From positions 236,413,741-236,477,740 of the forward strand of contig CM041465.1 in the NCBI GenBank assembly GCA_023213395.1: DNA of 64,000 nucleotides. The letters are read 5' to 3'. Every line of letters begins with the position of its first letter. Position 1 is the stretch's first letter. The notes below the pieces were generated by a model. That model made no database searches. It was not told the DNA's origin and worked only from the letters and a program-made list of their open reading frames with translations. Source of the DNA: Cycas panzhihuaensis. Taxonomy: Eukaryota; Cycadophyta. Shown here piece after piece: positions 24,391 through 35,640 of this stretch. The position numbers were made by a program, and so were the translations under genes.

Positions 24391-25933
24391 TATTTCCTGG
24401 CCACCAGGAATGGATTGAAACACCATCACACAAGTATGGTTGGGTATATATTCTATCTCTAATACTTTGACATGTTCTTACAACTATTTTGGTATATGGT
24501 GTTCATACAGTTGCTTGAGTATTTGATCAATTTGCTCGATCATCTGGTCTGTGCATGATATTTGCCTATGATGATTAGGACTCTAGTTTAATGGCATGAT
24601 AGCTCTTAGGTGATCTCTCTCCTAGTTATAGGTATGCATGGGCCTCCACTATTTAACTCATATGTACTTTGGCCTACTCCATCATGCTTATCCCTTTTTT
24701 CTCTACCTCATCCACCCCTCGATCTATCCAGGGTGGTTTATTGAGAGCTTAAGTAGGTAGATGTCCCCCTATTACTTGCTCGTCACTCAATCTCTCCTTG
24801 TACCTCATTAGGATCCATAACTTAGCACCCCCTTTACATTTTGGCATCTTGATTGTCACTATTTTCTTGAGGTTCTAGCTCCATTGGGTGACTTTGTCAC
24901 ATGTTTCTATAAGTTGTCAGCATGTAGAGTGGTCTTAGGTTAGTGCATAGGCTCTTAAATAGGAGTCTTAGGCCTCTGTTAGGGCCTACTTCCATCTTCC
25001 TCCCTCAGATTATTATTTATCCTTATTATTTTATGTTTGTGTCATCACCTTGTAGCCTTTTCTGCCTGCCTTACTCTAATTATTATGCACTACTAATATA
25101 TTAGCGGTGTCATGAATAAGTTTGTTGTGCAATTATTATGTGGTTCATCGTGACCATAAATGGCTAATTTTGGTCATTGTGCCTAGATGGCATACTACCT
25201 CACCTCAAGACTTGCCTAGGTTGAGCCCTAATAACCTTGAGGCCTCTCCAAAGAAATAAAAACCCCAAAATTCAAAAACATTCTTATGATTCATTTATTC
25301 AACCTAAGGAAAAACACTCTTTTTATAGGAAAACAACTCCCTCCTTTCATTCTTCCTTCCCCAACTCTCTCCCACTCTTCCTATGCATAAGAATTATAGG
25401 TTTTCTTCCAAAAGCAAGGAGAGGATAGCCAAGATTAGGCTAAGCTAAGTGAGGAGGTCCTTCCCATCAAGCAAACAGTAAAGGATCTCCCCCTTCTCTT
25501 CACAAAACAAAGGTTTCATCTCCTCTAACATCATTCTTCAATCTAAAAAATCATCCTTGCATGGTAAATCTATTTTCCTTGATTTTCCCTTACAAGAATC
25601 TCATTTTTTGTGGTTTACGCTTAACTATTTCTAGCTATATGGCCCTAGATCTATGCTTGGAATAGTTTTGTCTTGGTTTTAGGCCATATTTTGCTTAACA
25701 CAAGGAGGTAATACCTCCTCTTGATAATCTTTCTCATCCTCCCATACTAAATCCTCTAGATTTTAGAGATAAGGAAGCTAAGATAAGCTAATGGAGCTTG
25801 TGAAGAGGCCCATAGGCTAGAGTTCTAACTCCTAAAGCTACCTTTCACTTGAGCAATCCCCTCTTAATACTGTAAGGCATGTTTCTTTACACTCTACTAC
25901 TAGGTTTAGGGTTTTGGTTTATTGTAAGCCCTA

Positions 25934-26575
25934 TGTTGAGAACAGAAGGTCCAACCCTCTAACAGCCACCAAGATCTATTACTTTCTTACAACTAGTTAC
26001 AGAAATGAAACATACAAATTACATGCAAGTTCTTAAAACTAGAGATTATACAGTAACAAGACAATCAAAGCCAAACATCACATGTGCACCTGATATAATG
26101 TGGTAAAACCCTAGTAGTGTGCTAGGGAAACATCCACACAGGAAAAGTATCAATCTTTATTGCTGCAGAATGGAGAAAATAGTACATCACTGATACAAAG
26201 TGCTCTCTGGAACAACAATCAGCCACCGCCCTCTTCACAGTACATTGCATAACATTATAACATAATAAGAAAATCCCTAAAATGGGCTACATGAGAGGAC
26301 ATCCAAGACCTAAAATCTCAACTGTAGAATCTAGGGTAATTTCATTGTACGACCCTGATTCTCTTTACACTTTAATAAGGTTTACATGGTCAATTTTTTG
26401 GGTCAAGGGCTATCGCCCCTAAACCCCCTGCTAGTGGGGGGCGTTCCACACCCCCGCACCCCTCGGCCAAGGGGGGCTCCCGCCCCCCTTGGAACCCCCC
26501 GAGAAAGATTAGGGGGAAACTGCACCAAAAATAGGCCATAATTTTAGGCCTATATTGTTGTCACAATACCCAACA
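25934..26575 (-). repeat. 3' LTR of copia M
   Basis: Plus-strand ends are TGTTGAGAACAGAAGG and ACAATACCCAACA. It pairs with 28536-29163. It contains a perfect GC-rich hairpin at about 26463-26488 (arms CCAAGGGGGG and CCCCCCTTGG, loop CTCCCG). Confidence 0.95.
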
Positions 26576-26586
26576 ATCTCCACCTT
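26576..26586 (-). other. Polypurine tract of copia M
   Basis: The minus strand reads AAGGTGGAGAT directly before the 3' LTR, identical to the tract of copia A. Confidence 0.88.
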
Positions 26587-26619
26587 GACATCAATTACCC
26601 GCTACCTTTCCTGGATCCT

Positions 26620-27676
26620 TCATCACCTTTTCTGCAAGCCAAGAGAAGTTAAACACCATTTGAACTTCTTTAATGGTGCTGTTTTAGTGAATATATCAGC
26701 ATAATTTTGATTGGTGTGAATCTTCTCAAGTGCCACTCCACCTGCTTCCACAACCCATCCAACAAAATGGTACTTTAGAGCAATATACTTTGTTCTACTG
26801 TGATAAGTTGGATTCTTGGCTAGGTAAATAGCACTTTGACTGTCATAAAATACCTTTATATTTTCCTGTCTCCTTCCAAGCTCAACCAATAGACCACAGA
26901 ACAGATTGCTTCTTTACAAGCATGTCTTTGTAGCAACATATTCGACCGTGGTTGTGATTGCAATTGTGCTCTACAATTTGGACATCCAACTAACTGGACC
27001 ATTTGCAAGAGTGAAAACATAACCTAAAGTAGACCTTCTTTTGTCTAAAATCTCTTGCAAAATCTGAATCAAAATATCCATAAACCTGATTTCCTATACC
27101 TCCAAAGGCGATGTAGTAATCACTAGTGCCTCTCAAATACTGAAGCACCCATTTCACTGCAGCCCAATGCTCCTTTCTTGGTTTTGCCATAAACCTGCTA
27201 ACTACACCGATTGCATGTGAAATATCAGGTCTTGTACATACCATGGCATACATTAAACTTCCTACTGCACTGGCATAAGGCACATGAGACACATAAGCCT
27301 TTTCTTCTTCACTACTAGGACTCATATTAGATGAAAGCTTGAAGTAGGAAGCCAAAGGGATACTCACTGGTTTCACATTTGCCATCCCAAACTTGGTTAG
27401 CACCTTCTCAACATATTTCTGCTGTGATAACCATAGCTTACCACTTTTCCTGTCTTTGTGTATCTCCATGCCTAAGATTTGTTTTGCAGCTCCTAGATCC
27501 TTCATATCAAAAGTCCTAGCCAATTGAGCCTTTAGCTTATTGATTTCTACCATGCTCTTGCTCGCAACCAGCATGTCATCAACATATAACACCAAGATAA
27601 TGAATAAGCCATTGTCCATAAATTTGAAGTAAACACAATGATCATACTCACTTCTTTTGAAATTTTGGCTCTCCAT
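26620..27676 (-). pseudogene. RT C-terminal part and RNase H of copia M
   Basis: The stretch 27676-26990 (minus) is open for 228 codons. It begins MESQNFKRSEYDHC and carries the catalytic YVDDM box, an ILGMEIHKDRKSG segment, VKPVSIP and CTRPDISHA, then enters RNase H with FDSDFARD. A frameshift near 27020 breaks RNase H. The remainder (26889-26623) carries VFYDSQSAIYLAKN and ends FKWCLTSLGLQKR at 26623-26660. The RT piece is out of frame with the upstream gag-RT stretch by a single indel near 27680. The catalytic Asp pair is preserved. Confidence 0.92.
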
Positions 27677-27683
27677 AAAGGCA

Positions 27684-28493
27684 TCAAACTTCTTGTACCC
27701 TTTGCACAGGTGATTGCTTCAGGCCATACAATGATTTTCTGAGCCTGCAAACAAGACTTTTCCTGCCATCTTGTACAAACCCCTTTGGTTGATCTATATA
27801 GATCTCCTCATCTAAATATCCATGTAGAAAAACTATTTTTACATCTAACTGCTCCAACTCCAAATTAAGAGAAGCTACCAATGCTAAAAGCACTCGAATT
27901 GAAACAAGTTTAACAACTGGTAAAAAGATCTCATGAAAGTCAATACCTGCTTTCTGTGCAAAGCCTTTTGCCACCAGTCGTTCCCTATATTTATCAACCT
28001 TTCCATCAACATCCATTTTCTTTTTGAAAACCCACCTGCAACCAACAGTCTTCCTGCCATGTGGAAGTTCTACCAAGTCCCATGAATGATTTTTCTTCAA
28101 GGCATCTATCTCTTCCTTCATCTGTAACAAGTACAGTAACCTCTTTAGGTAGATTCGGTTCGTTATTGATTTGGTCATATACAGGCCTTCCAACCGGGTC
28201 CATAATCCTATTGTTGTCTGCTCCCCTGCAATGTTAAACAAAACTTCATCTGCCAAGCACAATCGTATTGTGCTAAGTACCTTTTTGTCTAAATCATCCC
28301 ATTCATCATCGTCCATTCCCGCGGATTTCTTTGATTTTCCTGCAAGGGCTTTGTACAAACCCTGTTGTACAAGAATATCATACGCTTTTAGCTTCCACAA
28401 CTCAAAGTCATTCTTGCTATTGAATTTCTCTACTTCAAACTTTGCACTCGCCAGTTTCTCCATTTGGTATAGAAAAGCTGACACCAAAAACAT
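27684..28493 (-). pseudogene. Gag-RT fusion reading frame of copia M
   Basis: One open frame of 269 codons starts upstream of the gag methionine (MEKLASAKFEVEKFNSKN, near 28460). It follows gag through the LYMTKSITNRIYLKR segment to YLLQ and continues without a stop into RT at MKEEIDALKKNHSWDLVE (about 28125). It ends in RT at LYGLKQSP near 27700, where a frameshift precedes the next RT piece. In copia A these two points are about 2 kb apart once the nested solo LTR is set aside. The fusion lacks nucleocapsid, protease and integrase. If translated it would link the particle-forming N-terminus to part of RT; function is doubtful. Confidence 0.9.
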
Positions 28494-28520
28494 TCACAAA
28501 TTCGCTGTAAGAAAAAGAGT

Positions 28521-28533
28521 GGCTCTGATACCA
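28521..28533 (-). other. Primer-binding site of copia M
   Basis: The minus strand reads TGGTATCAGAGCC two bases inside the 5' LTR. This is the exact initiator-Met type PBS and the only unmutated one in the window. Confidence 0.93.
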
Positions 28534-28535
28534 CT

Positions 28536-29163
28536 TGTTGAGAATAGAAGGTCCAACCCTCTAACAGCCACCAAGATCTATTACTTTCTTATAACTAGTT
28601 ATAGAAATGAAACATACAAATTACATGCAAGTTCTTAAAACAAGAGATTATACAGTAACAAGACAATGAAAGCCAAACATCACATGTGCACCCGATATAA
28701 CATGGTAAAACCCTAGCAGTGTGCTAGGGAAACATCCACACAGGAAAGGTAGCGATCTTTATTGCTGCAGAATGGAGAAAATAGTACATCACAGATACAT
28801 AGTGCTCTTTGGAACAATAATCAGCTGTCGCCCTCTTCACAGTATATTGCATAACATTACAACATAATAAGAAAAGCCCTAAAACGAGCTATATGAGAGG
28901 ACATCCAAGACCTAAAATCTCAACCGTAGAATCTAGGGTAATTTCATTGTACGACCCTGATTCTCTTTACACTTTAATAAGGTTTACATGGTCAATTTTT
29001 GAATTAGGGGCTATCACCCCGAACCCCCTCTGGCAGGCGTTCCACACCCCATGCGCCCGACCAAGGGGGCTCCCACCCCCCTTGGAACCCCCCCAGAAAG
29101 ATTAGGGGAAGCTGGCAGCAGGCCATAATTTTAGGCCTATAATTGTTGTCACAATACCCAACA
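28536..29163 (-). repeat. 5' LTR of copia M
   Basis: Plus-strand ends are TGTTGAGAATAGAAGG and ACAATACCCAACA. It is 14 bp shorter than the partner LTR, mainly around the GC-rich stem near 29030-29100. It is followed by the TSD CCCTA. Confidence 0.95.
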
Positions 29164-30874
29164 CCCTACACACATATATATCCACTTTGTATTTACTTCC
29201 AAACCATAGCCAAGTGATCTACCTATAGCTCATAAAGATCCATCACCATTTAGAGGAGCTTGCCATCCTAAGGCAACACTCATTTTCTTTCCTCTCTTTG
29301 CATATTATGATTGTTACATACACACTCACCAAAATCTTTAAATGAGAAACACATAATTCTATATTTGTTTCACCTTTGGTTCATACATTTATACACTAAT
29401 GTTGTGAATCAAGAATATACATATACATATATATATCTTGCTTGTGGGAGGACTTGCTCTGTTTTGGGATATAGGTTAGAGGTCATTTTGTGAATCAAGC
29501 AACAACTTGTAAAAAAGAGTAACACTACACTTATTTCTAGTTTTTAGTTTCCACTTCATTTCCATTTTCATTATTGTGTTATTTCTTATTTTAGGAAAGT
29601 AAGTAAGCTCCGCTTGGAGGATAAAGGAAGGTAAGGAATCCCCTCCCTCTAACTCTAATGACTTTTGCAGTAAGCAATAGAAATAAAAATAGTAGTAACT
29701 TGTAGGGATGCATTATAAAGAGTGGCAACAAAGGGGCGCGATGAAATGCAGTACCAAATGCCACAACTAGGTGCATACTTTCCTATGTACCCTTCTACTC
29801 CTCTCTTTCTCCCCCCTATCCTATTTTTCTTTTCTAAAAAAAAAGAAAGAGGAAGAAAATAATTAAAAGATTCTCTTTAAAAGTCTTTTTTTTCTTTCAT
29901 TGCATGTTGTAAAGGGGAGGGAAATAAAAGAGCATATCATCTTGCATGCATCTTTAGGAAACATCTATTAGATTCTTCATTCCCTAAAGAATCTAATCAT
30001 CCTCTTTTTAAAGAGAAAGCATACCCATGTAAGGCAACATCTTGCATTCCACCTTCTCCTCTCCTCATCCATAACCTTTAGTACTCATTGCATCCATTTA
30101 AAGGTAAAAGAAAGTAGGGGAAATAAGTACAGAAAAGTTGCACACTTGTTCCATATGCTTGTTTGATTATTTTGGCTTATTGTATGTTTCATTTCTTTAG
30201 AAACATCTACCTTGCATAAAGTTGAAGCATCATTTTAAACACTCAAATGTGACAAAATGTATCCTGATCCGTAAGAGTTCACAAACTCAAAGATCATTCT
30301 ATTCTTCTCAAAAACCTAAGAATACTTTATAACCTATTTGCCATGATACATTCACGACTTCTTTTCACCCCTTTTCATTGCACCCACACCATTGTACTCT
30401 TCTTGTCACCTAAGAAGAGATTGCAGCTTGGGTTGCCCCTCAGATGGTGGTAACATTCTCTCCTTCTTAGAGACTTATCACCCAAGACCCTATCGTCTTC
30501 TTAATACACTTCCAGACTTCGAGTAGGTCTTCCAGAACTACCTCTTATCTTGTTGCAACTTCTTTCCTCCTTTGCTCGTCTCCTTTTCTAAAAGGAGGTC
30601 TAATTCCTCTTCTTTCCCTTTAAGGATAGGAGAGCTCCCTCTTAGGCTATTCAACTCCTCAAAGATGTCTCATTGTCTAACTCAAACTAACGAAGGTATC
30701 CATGAAGAAGAGAAGGTTATCATGCCATTTGTGGATCCCTGAACCTATGTTCTAATGTGTAGATGCCCTTTGAAAATGACCTACTCTTCATTTGAGGTCT
30801 CGAGGCCCCTTTTGTAGTTTTAGTATTGGCCTTGAAATCCTTATACATAGTGACCCCCTAGAGGCACCAGATAC

Positions 30875-31733
30875 TATATGATCTTAGTTGATGAATTTAT
30901 GAGGAAGACTTAGATATAGTTTCTTTAAGAAAATTTTTTAAATATTTTTTAGATATATTAAATTTAGAGTATTGGTAAAAACTAAAAGTAGATATAAATT
31001 AGAGATTCTTTATTTAAATAATAGAGAAATATTTTTCTCAAATAACTTTAGAAACTTTTGTAATAAAGTTGGAATAAGATAGTTTACAACTCTAAATACA
31101 CCTCAGTAAAATATAGTAGTTGAAAGGAAAATAAGAACTATTATAGAAATAGTAAGATAAATGCTCTAAATCAAAGAACTTAGTAATGAATTTTGGGTTG
31201 AAGTAGTAAATACTATAGTTTACTTATTAAATAGAAGTCCTACTAAGGCATTAGGGACTTAACTCTAGAAGAACCTTGGACATACTATAAACCTAATGTG
31301 AGTAATTTCAAAGTGTTTGGTTGTGTTGTATATGTAAATATTCCTTATGAAACAAAAAATAAAGTTAGAAAGTAAAAGTGTTAAATTTATTTTTATAGGC
31401 TACTAAAGTAAACATAATTCCTATAGATTATTTCATCCTCTAACAAAAAATTTCTTTATTAATAGAGAGATTACCTTTAATAAACATGATGCATACAAAC
31501 TTGACATTAATAAAGGGAAAAAACTTATGATTGATATTGAACCTACTTAATATTTTAAAGGTGAATCAAGTTCCTATTCAATTTTAAATTAATTACAAAG
31601 TAAAAGTCCAAAATAGCTTATGAAAAGTCCTAATTTGAGTGATATTCTTAATACAAATTTTTAAATAAAGTTGACTAAATAATAAGCTAGAGTCAATTAT
31701 GCCTTAATGACTTAAGTAATTCAAAGCAATAAA
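30875..31733 (+). pseudogene. Copia D, part 2: integrase
   Basis: The integrase reading of D resumes after solo LTR S with LVDEFMRKT. It continues, with stops, through NTPQ, the VERKIRTI segment, LSNEFWVEVVNTIVYLLNRSPTKALG (about 31160-31260) and VFGCVVYVN (31310-31345), a standard copia integrase order. The C-terminal FNKHDAYKLDINKGK segment near 31480-31520 matches the linker before RT. Chromovirus C is inserted at 31734. Confidence 0.8.
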
Positions 31734-32134
31734 TGGACCATTCCTTCTCAGAAATATGGGCTCGTAGAAGTGATTATTAGCAAAAATGAAGTCAAATAAT
31801 ATGAATTCCCAAGCAGATCACAGAAAATGAATCACCAAAATGAGTACCAAAGTACTTTCTCCTTTTAAGATATCATACTCAATACATTATGAGTGGTTTA
31901 ACCCTTTAAATACACAAGTAAGGGTCTTCATCATTAATGATTCTATTGGTGGCCCTAGAGGCCTTACATCTTATTGGATGACTTAGTAGTCCATACACAT
32001 AGCTCTATTAGTGGCCCTAGTGGCCTTACATCTTATTGGATGACTTAATGGTCCATACACATAACTTACTAAACCCCTTAATCCTTACTTGTTGGTGGTT
32101 CCCTCTTGCTAAGGAAAGGTGGGGTTATATTACA
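31734..32134 (-). repeat. 3' LTR of chromovirus C
   Basis: Plus-strand ends are TGGACCATTCC and GGTTATATTACA. It is about 62 bp longer than the other LTR. The extra length is a tandem copy of a segment containing GGCCTTACATCTTATTGGAT (about 31938-32060), present once in 37988-38326. Confidence 0.92.
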
Positions 32135-32149
32135 GGTCCCCCCTCTAAG
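32135..32149 (-). other. Polypurine tract of chromovirus C
   Basis: The minus strand reads CTTAGAGGGGGGACC immediately before the LTR start TGTAATATAACCCC. It also encodes the end of the polyprotein, as is common in chromoviruses. Confidence 0.85.
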
Positions 32150-32174
32150 ACGCTAAGTCCTCATAGCATTAGAG

Positions 32175-32310
32175 ATAAGGATGTTTCTGGATGAACTCTT
32201 TTGACTCCCAAGTAGCTTCATCAACATCGCAACTGATCTACTATACCAAGTGTTCAAAAATAGTGTAATTCCGAAGGTGGCGTTGGCGACTGGTAAGGAT
32301 TTTATTAGGA
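32175..32310 (-). pseudogene. Chromodomain of C
   Basis: On the minus strand the polyprotein end reads [19 protein letters not shown], then DEATWES and FIQKHPYL, with one stop between. The pattern (basic R-R/N-Y start, LV-x-W/Q core, EATWE, FI..HP.L) is the classical end of a chromovirus integrase chromodomain. In the family this domain guides insertion to particular chromatin. The frame is broken by stops after HPYL. Confidence 0.82.
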
Positions 32311-32399
32311 GGAACTGTAAGAGTTTGTTCTTCAGAGAGAATGGGAAGGGTTGTGTGGGGTGTAACTTTAGCTCCAAGGTATTTCTTTAGGTAGGACAC

Positions 32400-33395
32400 G
32401 TGGAAGACATTATGAATATAAGTGTTTAAGGGGAGTTCAAGGGCATAAGCAACTTCACCAATTTTGTGTAGGATCTTATAAGGGCCATAATAACGGGGGC
32501 TTAGTTTATGCCCTTGATGGGACTTCAGTGATTGTTGCTTATAAGGTTGGAGGCAGAGGTATACTAGATCTCCAATATCAAAGGATCGATCGGATCAGTG
32601 GTGATCTACCAGTCACTTCATTCGATTTTGAGCACTAGCTAGATTTTGTCAAAGGGCATACAAGATTTAATCCATTTCTTGAAGCTTTTATTGCATAGAA
32701 GCTGTTCTAAAATTTATGGATAGGGTATGGTGAGAAGGTGGGTGGTAGCCATAAAGAGCCAAAAAGAGGGACATACCAATGGCAGAATGATGGGAGAAGT
32801 TATACCAATAATCGGCCAGGGCAAGCCATGAGGTCCACTTAGCTTGGTATTCTAAAGTAAAGCAACATAGATAAGTTTCTAAAGTTTTATTTAGAACCTC
32901 AAATTGGCCATCTGTTTATGAGTGGTAGGCAGAGCTCATGTTAAATGAGGTTCCAACAGCCTTAAAGAGTTCTTACCAAAAGGAGCTAGTAAACTTAGGG
33001 TCTCGATCACAAATGATAGATGATGGAAAACCATGGAGGTGAAATATGAATTGGACATATAAGTTAGCGAGATGGGAGGATGAATATGAGGTGTGCACTG
33101 GGAGAAAGTATGAGTTCTTAGTTAGTCGATCAATGATTACCCAAATGGAGTCAAACCCGACAGATGGGGGTAGGCCCGTGATGAAGTCCATGGTAATATA
33201 TTGCCACTTGCCTTGTGGAATATTTAATGGTTGGAGAAGGCCAGGGAGAGGTTTGGTGTCTACTTTATTTCGTTGACAAGTATCACATTCTGATACAAAG
33301 GTAAATATGATGGTCTTCATATGGGGCCAAAAGAAATCTGTGCAAATCCATCGATAAGTCTTATCAAAGCCAGAGTGGCCGCTAAGGGGGGACGA
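32400..33395 (-). pseudogene. Integrase of chromovirus C
   Basis: The HHCC zinc site is seen near 33390-33270, ending CDTCQRNK. The open stretch 33320-32973 follows with LLQPLNIPQGKW, the first catalytic Asp in YITMDFITGLPPS, then VIIDRLTKNSYFLPVH and the second Asp in IICDRDPKFTSSFW. The catalytic Glu region and the C-terminal GPY/F-type part continue with stops to about 32400. It joins a cDNA copy to host DNA. Confidence 0.9.
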
Positions 33396-33401
33396 GTGGT
33401 A

Positions 33402-34935
33402 TTATGTTAGGATTTTAGGGATGAATAAGGAGGAGGGATGGACAAAGATATGATTTTGGTAGAGGAGATGATTGTTGAAGGTTGACCAACCTTTATGGGT
33501 GAGAACTTTTCCCCTCCAATTAGGATAGTCTGGTTGGGCTTGATTTTCAACACATAATTTGTCAAGCCAAAGGGGTTGGGGGTTGCTGATGGCATGGAGG
33601 CTTAGGTTAGGAACATTGTCATTAGGATGGAGACATGAAAGAGCATCTGCCACTATATTGTCTTTACCTTTTTTATATGCTGTTGAGAAGTCAAAGACTT
33701 GTAATCGATAAACCCACTTAGCTTGATCTTCAGACAAGACTAGCTGAGTTAATAAATTATGGAGGCTACGATGATCCGTAAGAATAGTGAACTTAGATCC
33801 TAAGAGATATTACCACCATTTATTAATAGCATGGAGAATAGCCTTCATTTCTTTCTAATATGTAGAGAGATGAAGCTCATAATCTTTTAATTTTTGACTT
33901 TCAAATGCAATGGGATGAGAGTCTTACATTAGGACTGCACCTAAACCAAACCCTAAAGCATCGCATTCAAGTTGGAAGGGTTGGTTAAAATCAGGAGTGA
34001 TGAGGACTAGAGTGGAGGTCATTACAACCTTGAGGTGGGAAAAGGCAGCCTCTGCTTTGAGAGACCATTGAAAATCCTCTTTATGAAGGAGGTTAGTTAA
34101 TGGGGTGGCAAGAGCAGCATAGTTACGCACAAAGTGTCGATAAAACCCTGTGAGCCTAAGAAATGCTCATAGTTGGGTAAGAGTGGTAGGTGTTGGCCAT
34201 GTTGTGATGACTAATATTTTGTTAAGATCTATACGTACCCCTTCTGATGATATGATATGACCCAAATATTTGAGTTCTGATTGTCTGAACTCACACTTAG
34301 ATAGTTTTGCATAGAGTTGGTGGTTCTACAATATTTGAAGAACAATTTCTAAGTGTTGGATATGGAGATCTAAGCAGGCACTATAAATAAGAATATTATC
34401 AAAGAAAACTATGATAAACTTTCAAAGGTAGGGCCTAAAGATTTTATTCATGAGAGCTTGGAAGGTTGCTGGGGCATTACAAAGGCCAAAGGGCATTGCT
34501 CAAAACTCAAAATGGCCATGATATGTGTGAAATGTTGTCTTATGACAATCTTGTGGGGCAATTAGGATTTGGTAGTAACCAGATTGGAGGTCTAACTTAG
34601 AAAAGATGGTTGCGCCATGGATTTCATCTAGCATGTCATCTATGTGAGGGGTGGGAAACTTATTTTTAATGGTAATCTTATTTAATTCCCTATAGTCAAC
34701 ACAGAGGTGAAATAAGCCATCCTTCTTCCGAACTAAGATAATTGGGGCTACATAAGGGCTTTTACTAAGTTGGATTATGCCTATGTTGAGGAGCTCATTT
34801 ACGAGTTTCTCAATTTCATTCTTTTGGAAGTATGAGTTACGGTAAGGTCGAAGGCTGATGGGGTCATGGTTAAATTGGAGGTCAATTCTATGGAAGAAAC
34901 CACGGTTGGGAGGGGTGGTGGCAGGTAGAGTGGCA
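33402..34935 (-). pseudogene. Reverse transcriptase and RNase H of C
   Basis: RT lies at about 34930-34140 on the minus strand. AMPFGLCNAPATFQALMN is at about 34500-34440 and FFDNILIYS near 34410-34380; the second catalytic Asp of FFDD is replaced by Asn. The stretch 34130-33924 has the connection segment and the RNase H start PFQLECDALGFGLGAVLM, with the first acidic residue preserved. The stretch 33737-33402 gives the RNase H end, WVYRLQVFDF followed by KKGKDNIVADALSC. Between these the frame has stops. Confidence 0.9.
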
Positions 34936-34940
34936 ACTAC

Positions 34941-35640
34941 TTATTCATATTGGGTAATGACATCCTGGATGTAGGGATGAATTTGTGGTTTGATTTGAAT
35001 ATTATTGAGGTGGACTATATACCCTAGGTGAGATTGAAGATGGCGTTTCATACGTCCAGGAGAGACCACTTGGTTAGGGGGGGATTGCATTCCATAAATT
35101 TTGTGGTTTTGCCCCATGTGGTCTTTGAAGGCAATGAATGGTTTTATAGGTGAGTTGTTTGTGCTATAGGTCCCTAGTGTTTGCAACCATTGAATCCCTA
35201 AGATGTCATCATATTCTCCTATTGACAAGGCATAGAAGTCTAACACCAAAAGGTATGAGCTAATTTGGACTTGGAGGTTTTTAATAACACCTACATAATG
35301 GAGTTTCTGGTACCCTAGTAGAGAACATGTGAAGCTAGTTTTTAGGATAATATATAAGCTAAGTTGTCTAGCAATTGAAATATCAATAAAGTTAAGTAAC
35401 ACGCCATCGTCGATTAAGATAGACATTGGAGTATTGCGGAGAATGCCTCTAACTCTTAGGGGTTCGAGGCAGGAGGAGGTAATGACAGTAGATATAGATA
35501 CTTCAGGTTGGGGGTCTGGTGTAGAATCATCATGGGTTTCATCATCAGCCTCCTGGTCAGAGTCAGAATCAGAGGGATTGTCAGGGGAGAGGGATGGGTC
35601 AATTGAGAAAACCATATGCCGCGCTTTGCAAAAATGACCA
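34941..35640 (-). pseudogene. Protease of C
   Basis: An open frame (35615-34941) of 224 codons. An acidic Asp/Ser-rich linker (DSDSDQEADDETHDD) is followed by the retropepsin fold. The active site reads ILIDDGVLLNFID, so the usual D-S/T-G is changed to D-D-G. A DILGIQWL segment marks the protease C-terminal half. Just upstream, a zinc-knuckle remnant with altered spacing lies near 35690-35640. Protease cuts the polyprotein during particle maturation. Confidence 0.85.

Larger units (their letters stand above)
25934..29163 (-). mobile_element. Internally deleted copia element M
   Basis: A 3.2-kb minus-strand copia element with LTRs 25934-26575 and 28536-29163, exact TSD CCCTA (25929-25933 and 29164-29168), intact PBS and PPT. 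The internal region holds the gag N-terminus joined directly to RT and then RNase H. The zinc knuckle, protease and integrase are missing. Because the LTRs, PBS, PPT and TSD are intact, the deletion either preceded transposition, making M a non-autonomous copy mobilised in trans, or happened in place. It is inserted in solo LTR S and looks among the youngest elements in the window. Confidence 0.95.
24391..30869 (+). repeat. Tat-like solo LTR S, split by copia M
   Basis: The outer parts (24391-25928 and 29169-30869) form one LTR of about 3.24 kb once M and one TSD copy are removed. It starts TATTTCCTGGCCACC, matching the LTR starts of E and H, and ends CCTAGAGGCACCA. The reverse complement of its last 300 bp matches the F LTR at 3560-3860. 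GATAC flanks it on both sides (24386-24390 and 30870-30874), an exact TSD inside the integrase gene of copia D, whose reading resumes after it. No internal Tat-like sequence is present, so it is a true solo LTR. Confidence 0.85.

Noticed and set aside
25237-25428. Short plus-strand open frame in the solo LTR S
   Set aside because: It is low complexity and has no similarity to retrotransposon or other proteins that I recognise. LTRs are not expected to code.
28171-28638. Plus-strand open frame of 155 codons
   Set aside because: It lies antisense to the well-supported gag-RT frame of copia M and runs across the PBS into the LTR.
24386-30878. Mutator-like transposon with a 9-bp TSD (AGATACTAT on both sides)
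   Set aside because: No terminal inverted repeats are seen. The ends match Tat-like LTR ends (TATTTCC start, CACCA end), which gives a 5-bp TSD, GATAC. The extra matching bases are the LTR start and the original target.
35329-35637. Plus-strand open frame of 102 codons
   Set aside because: It is a shadow of the chromovirus protease frame on the minus strand.
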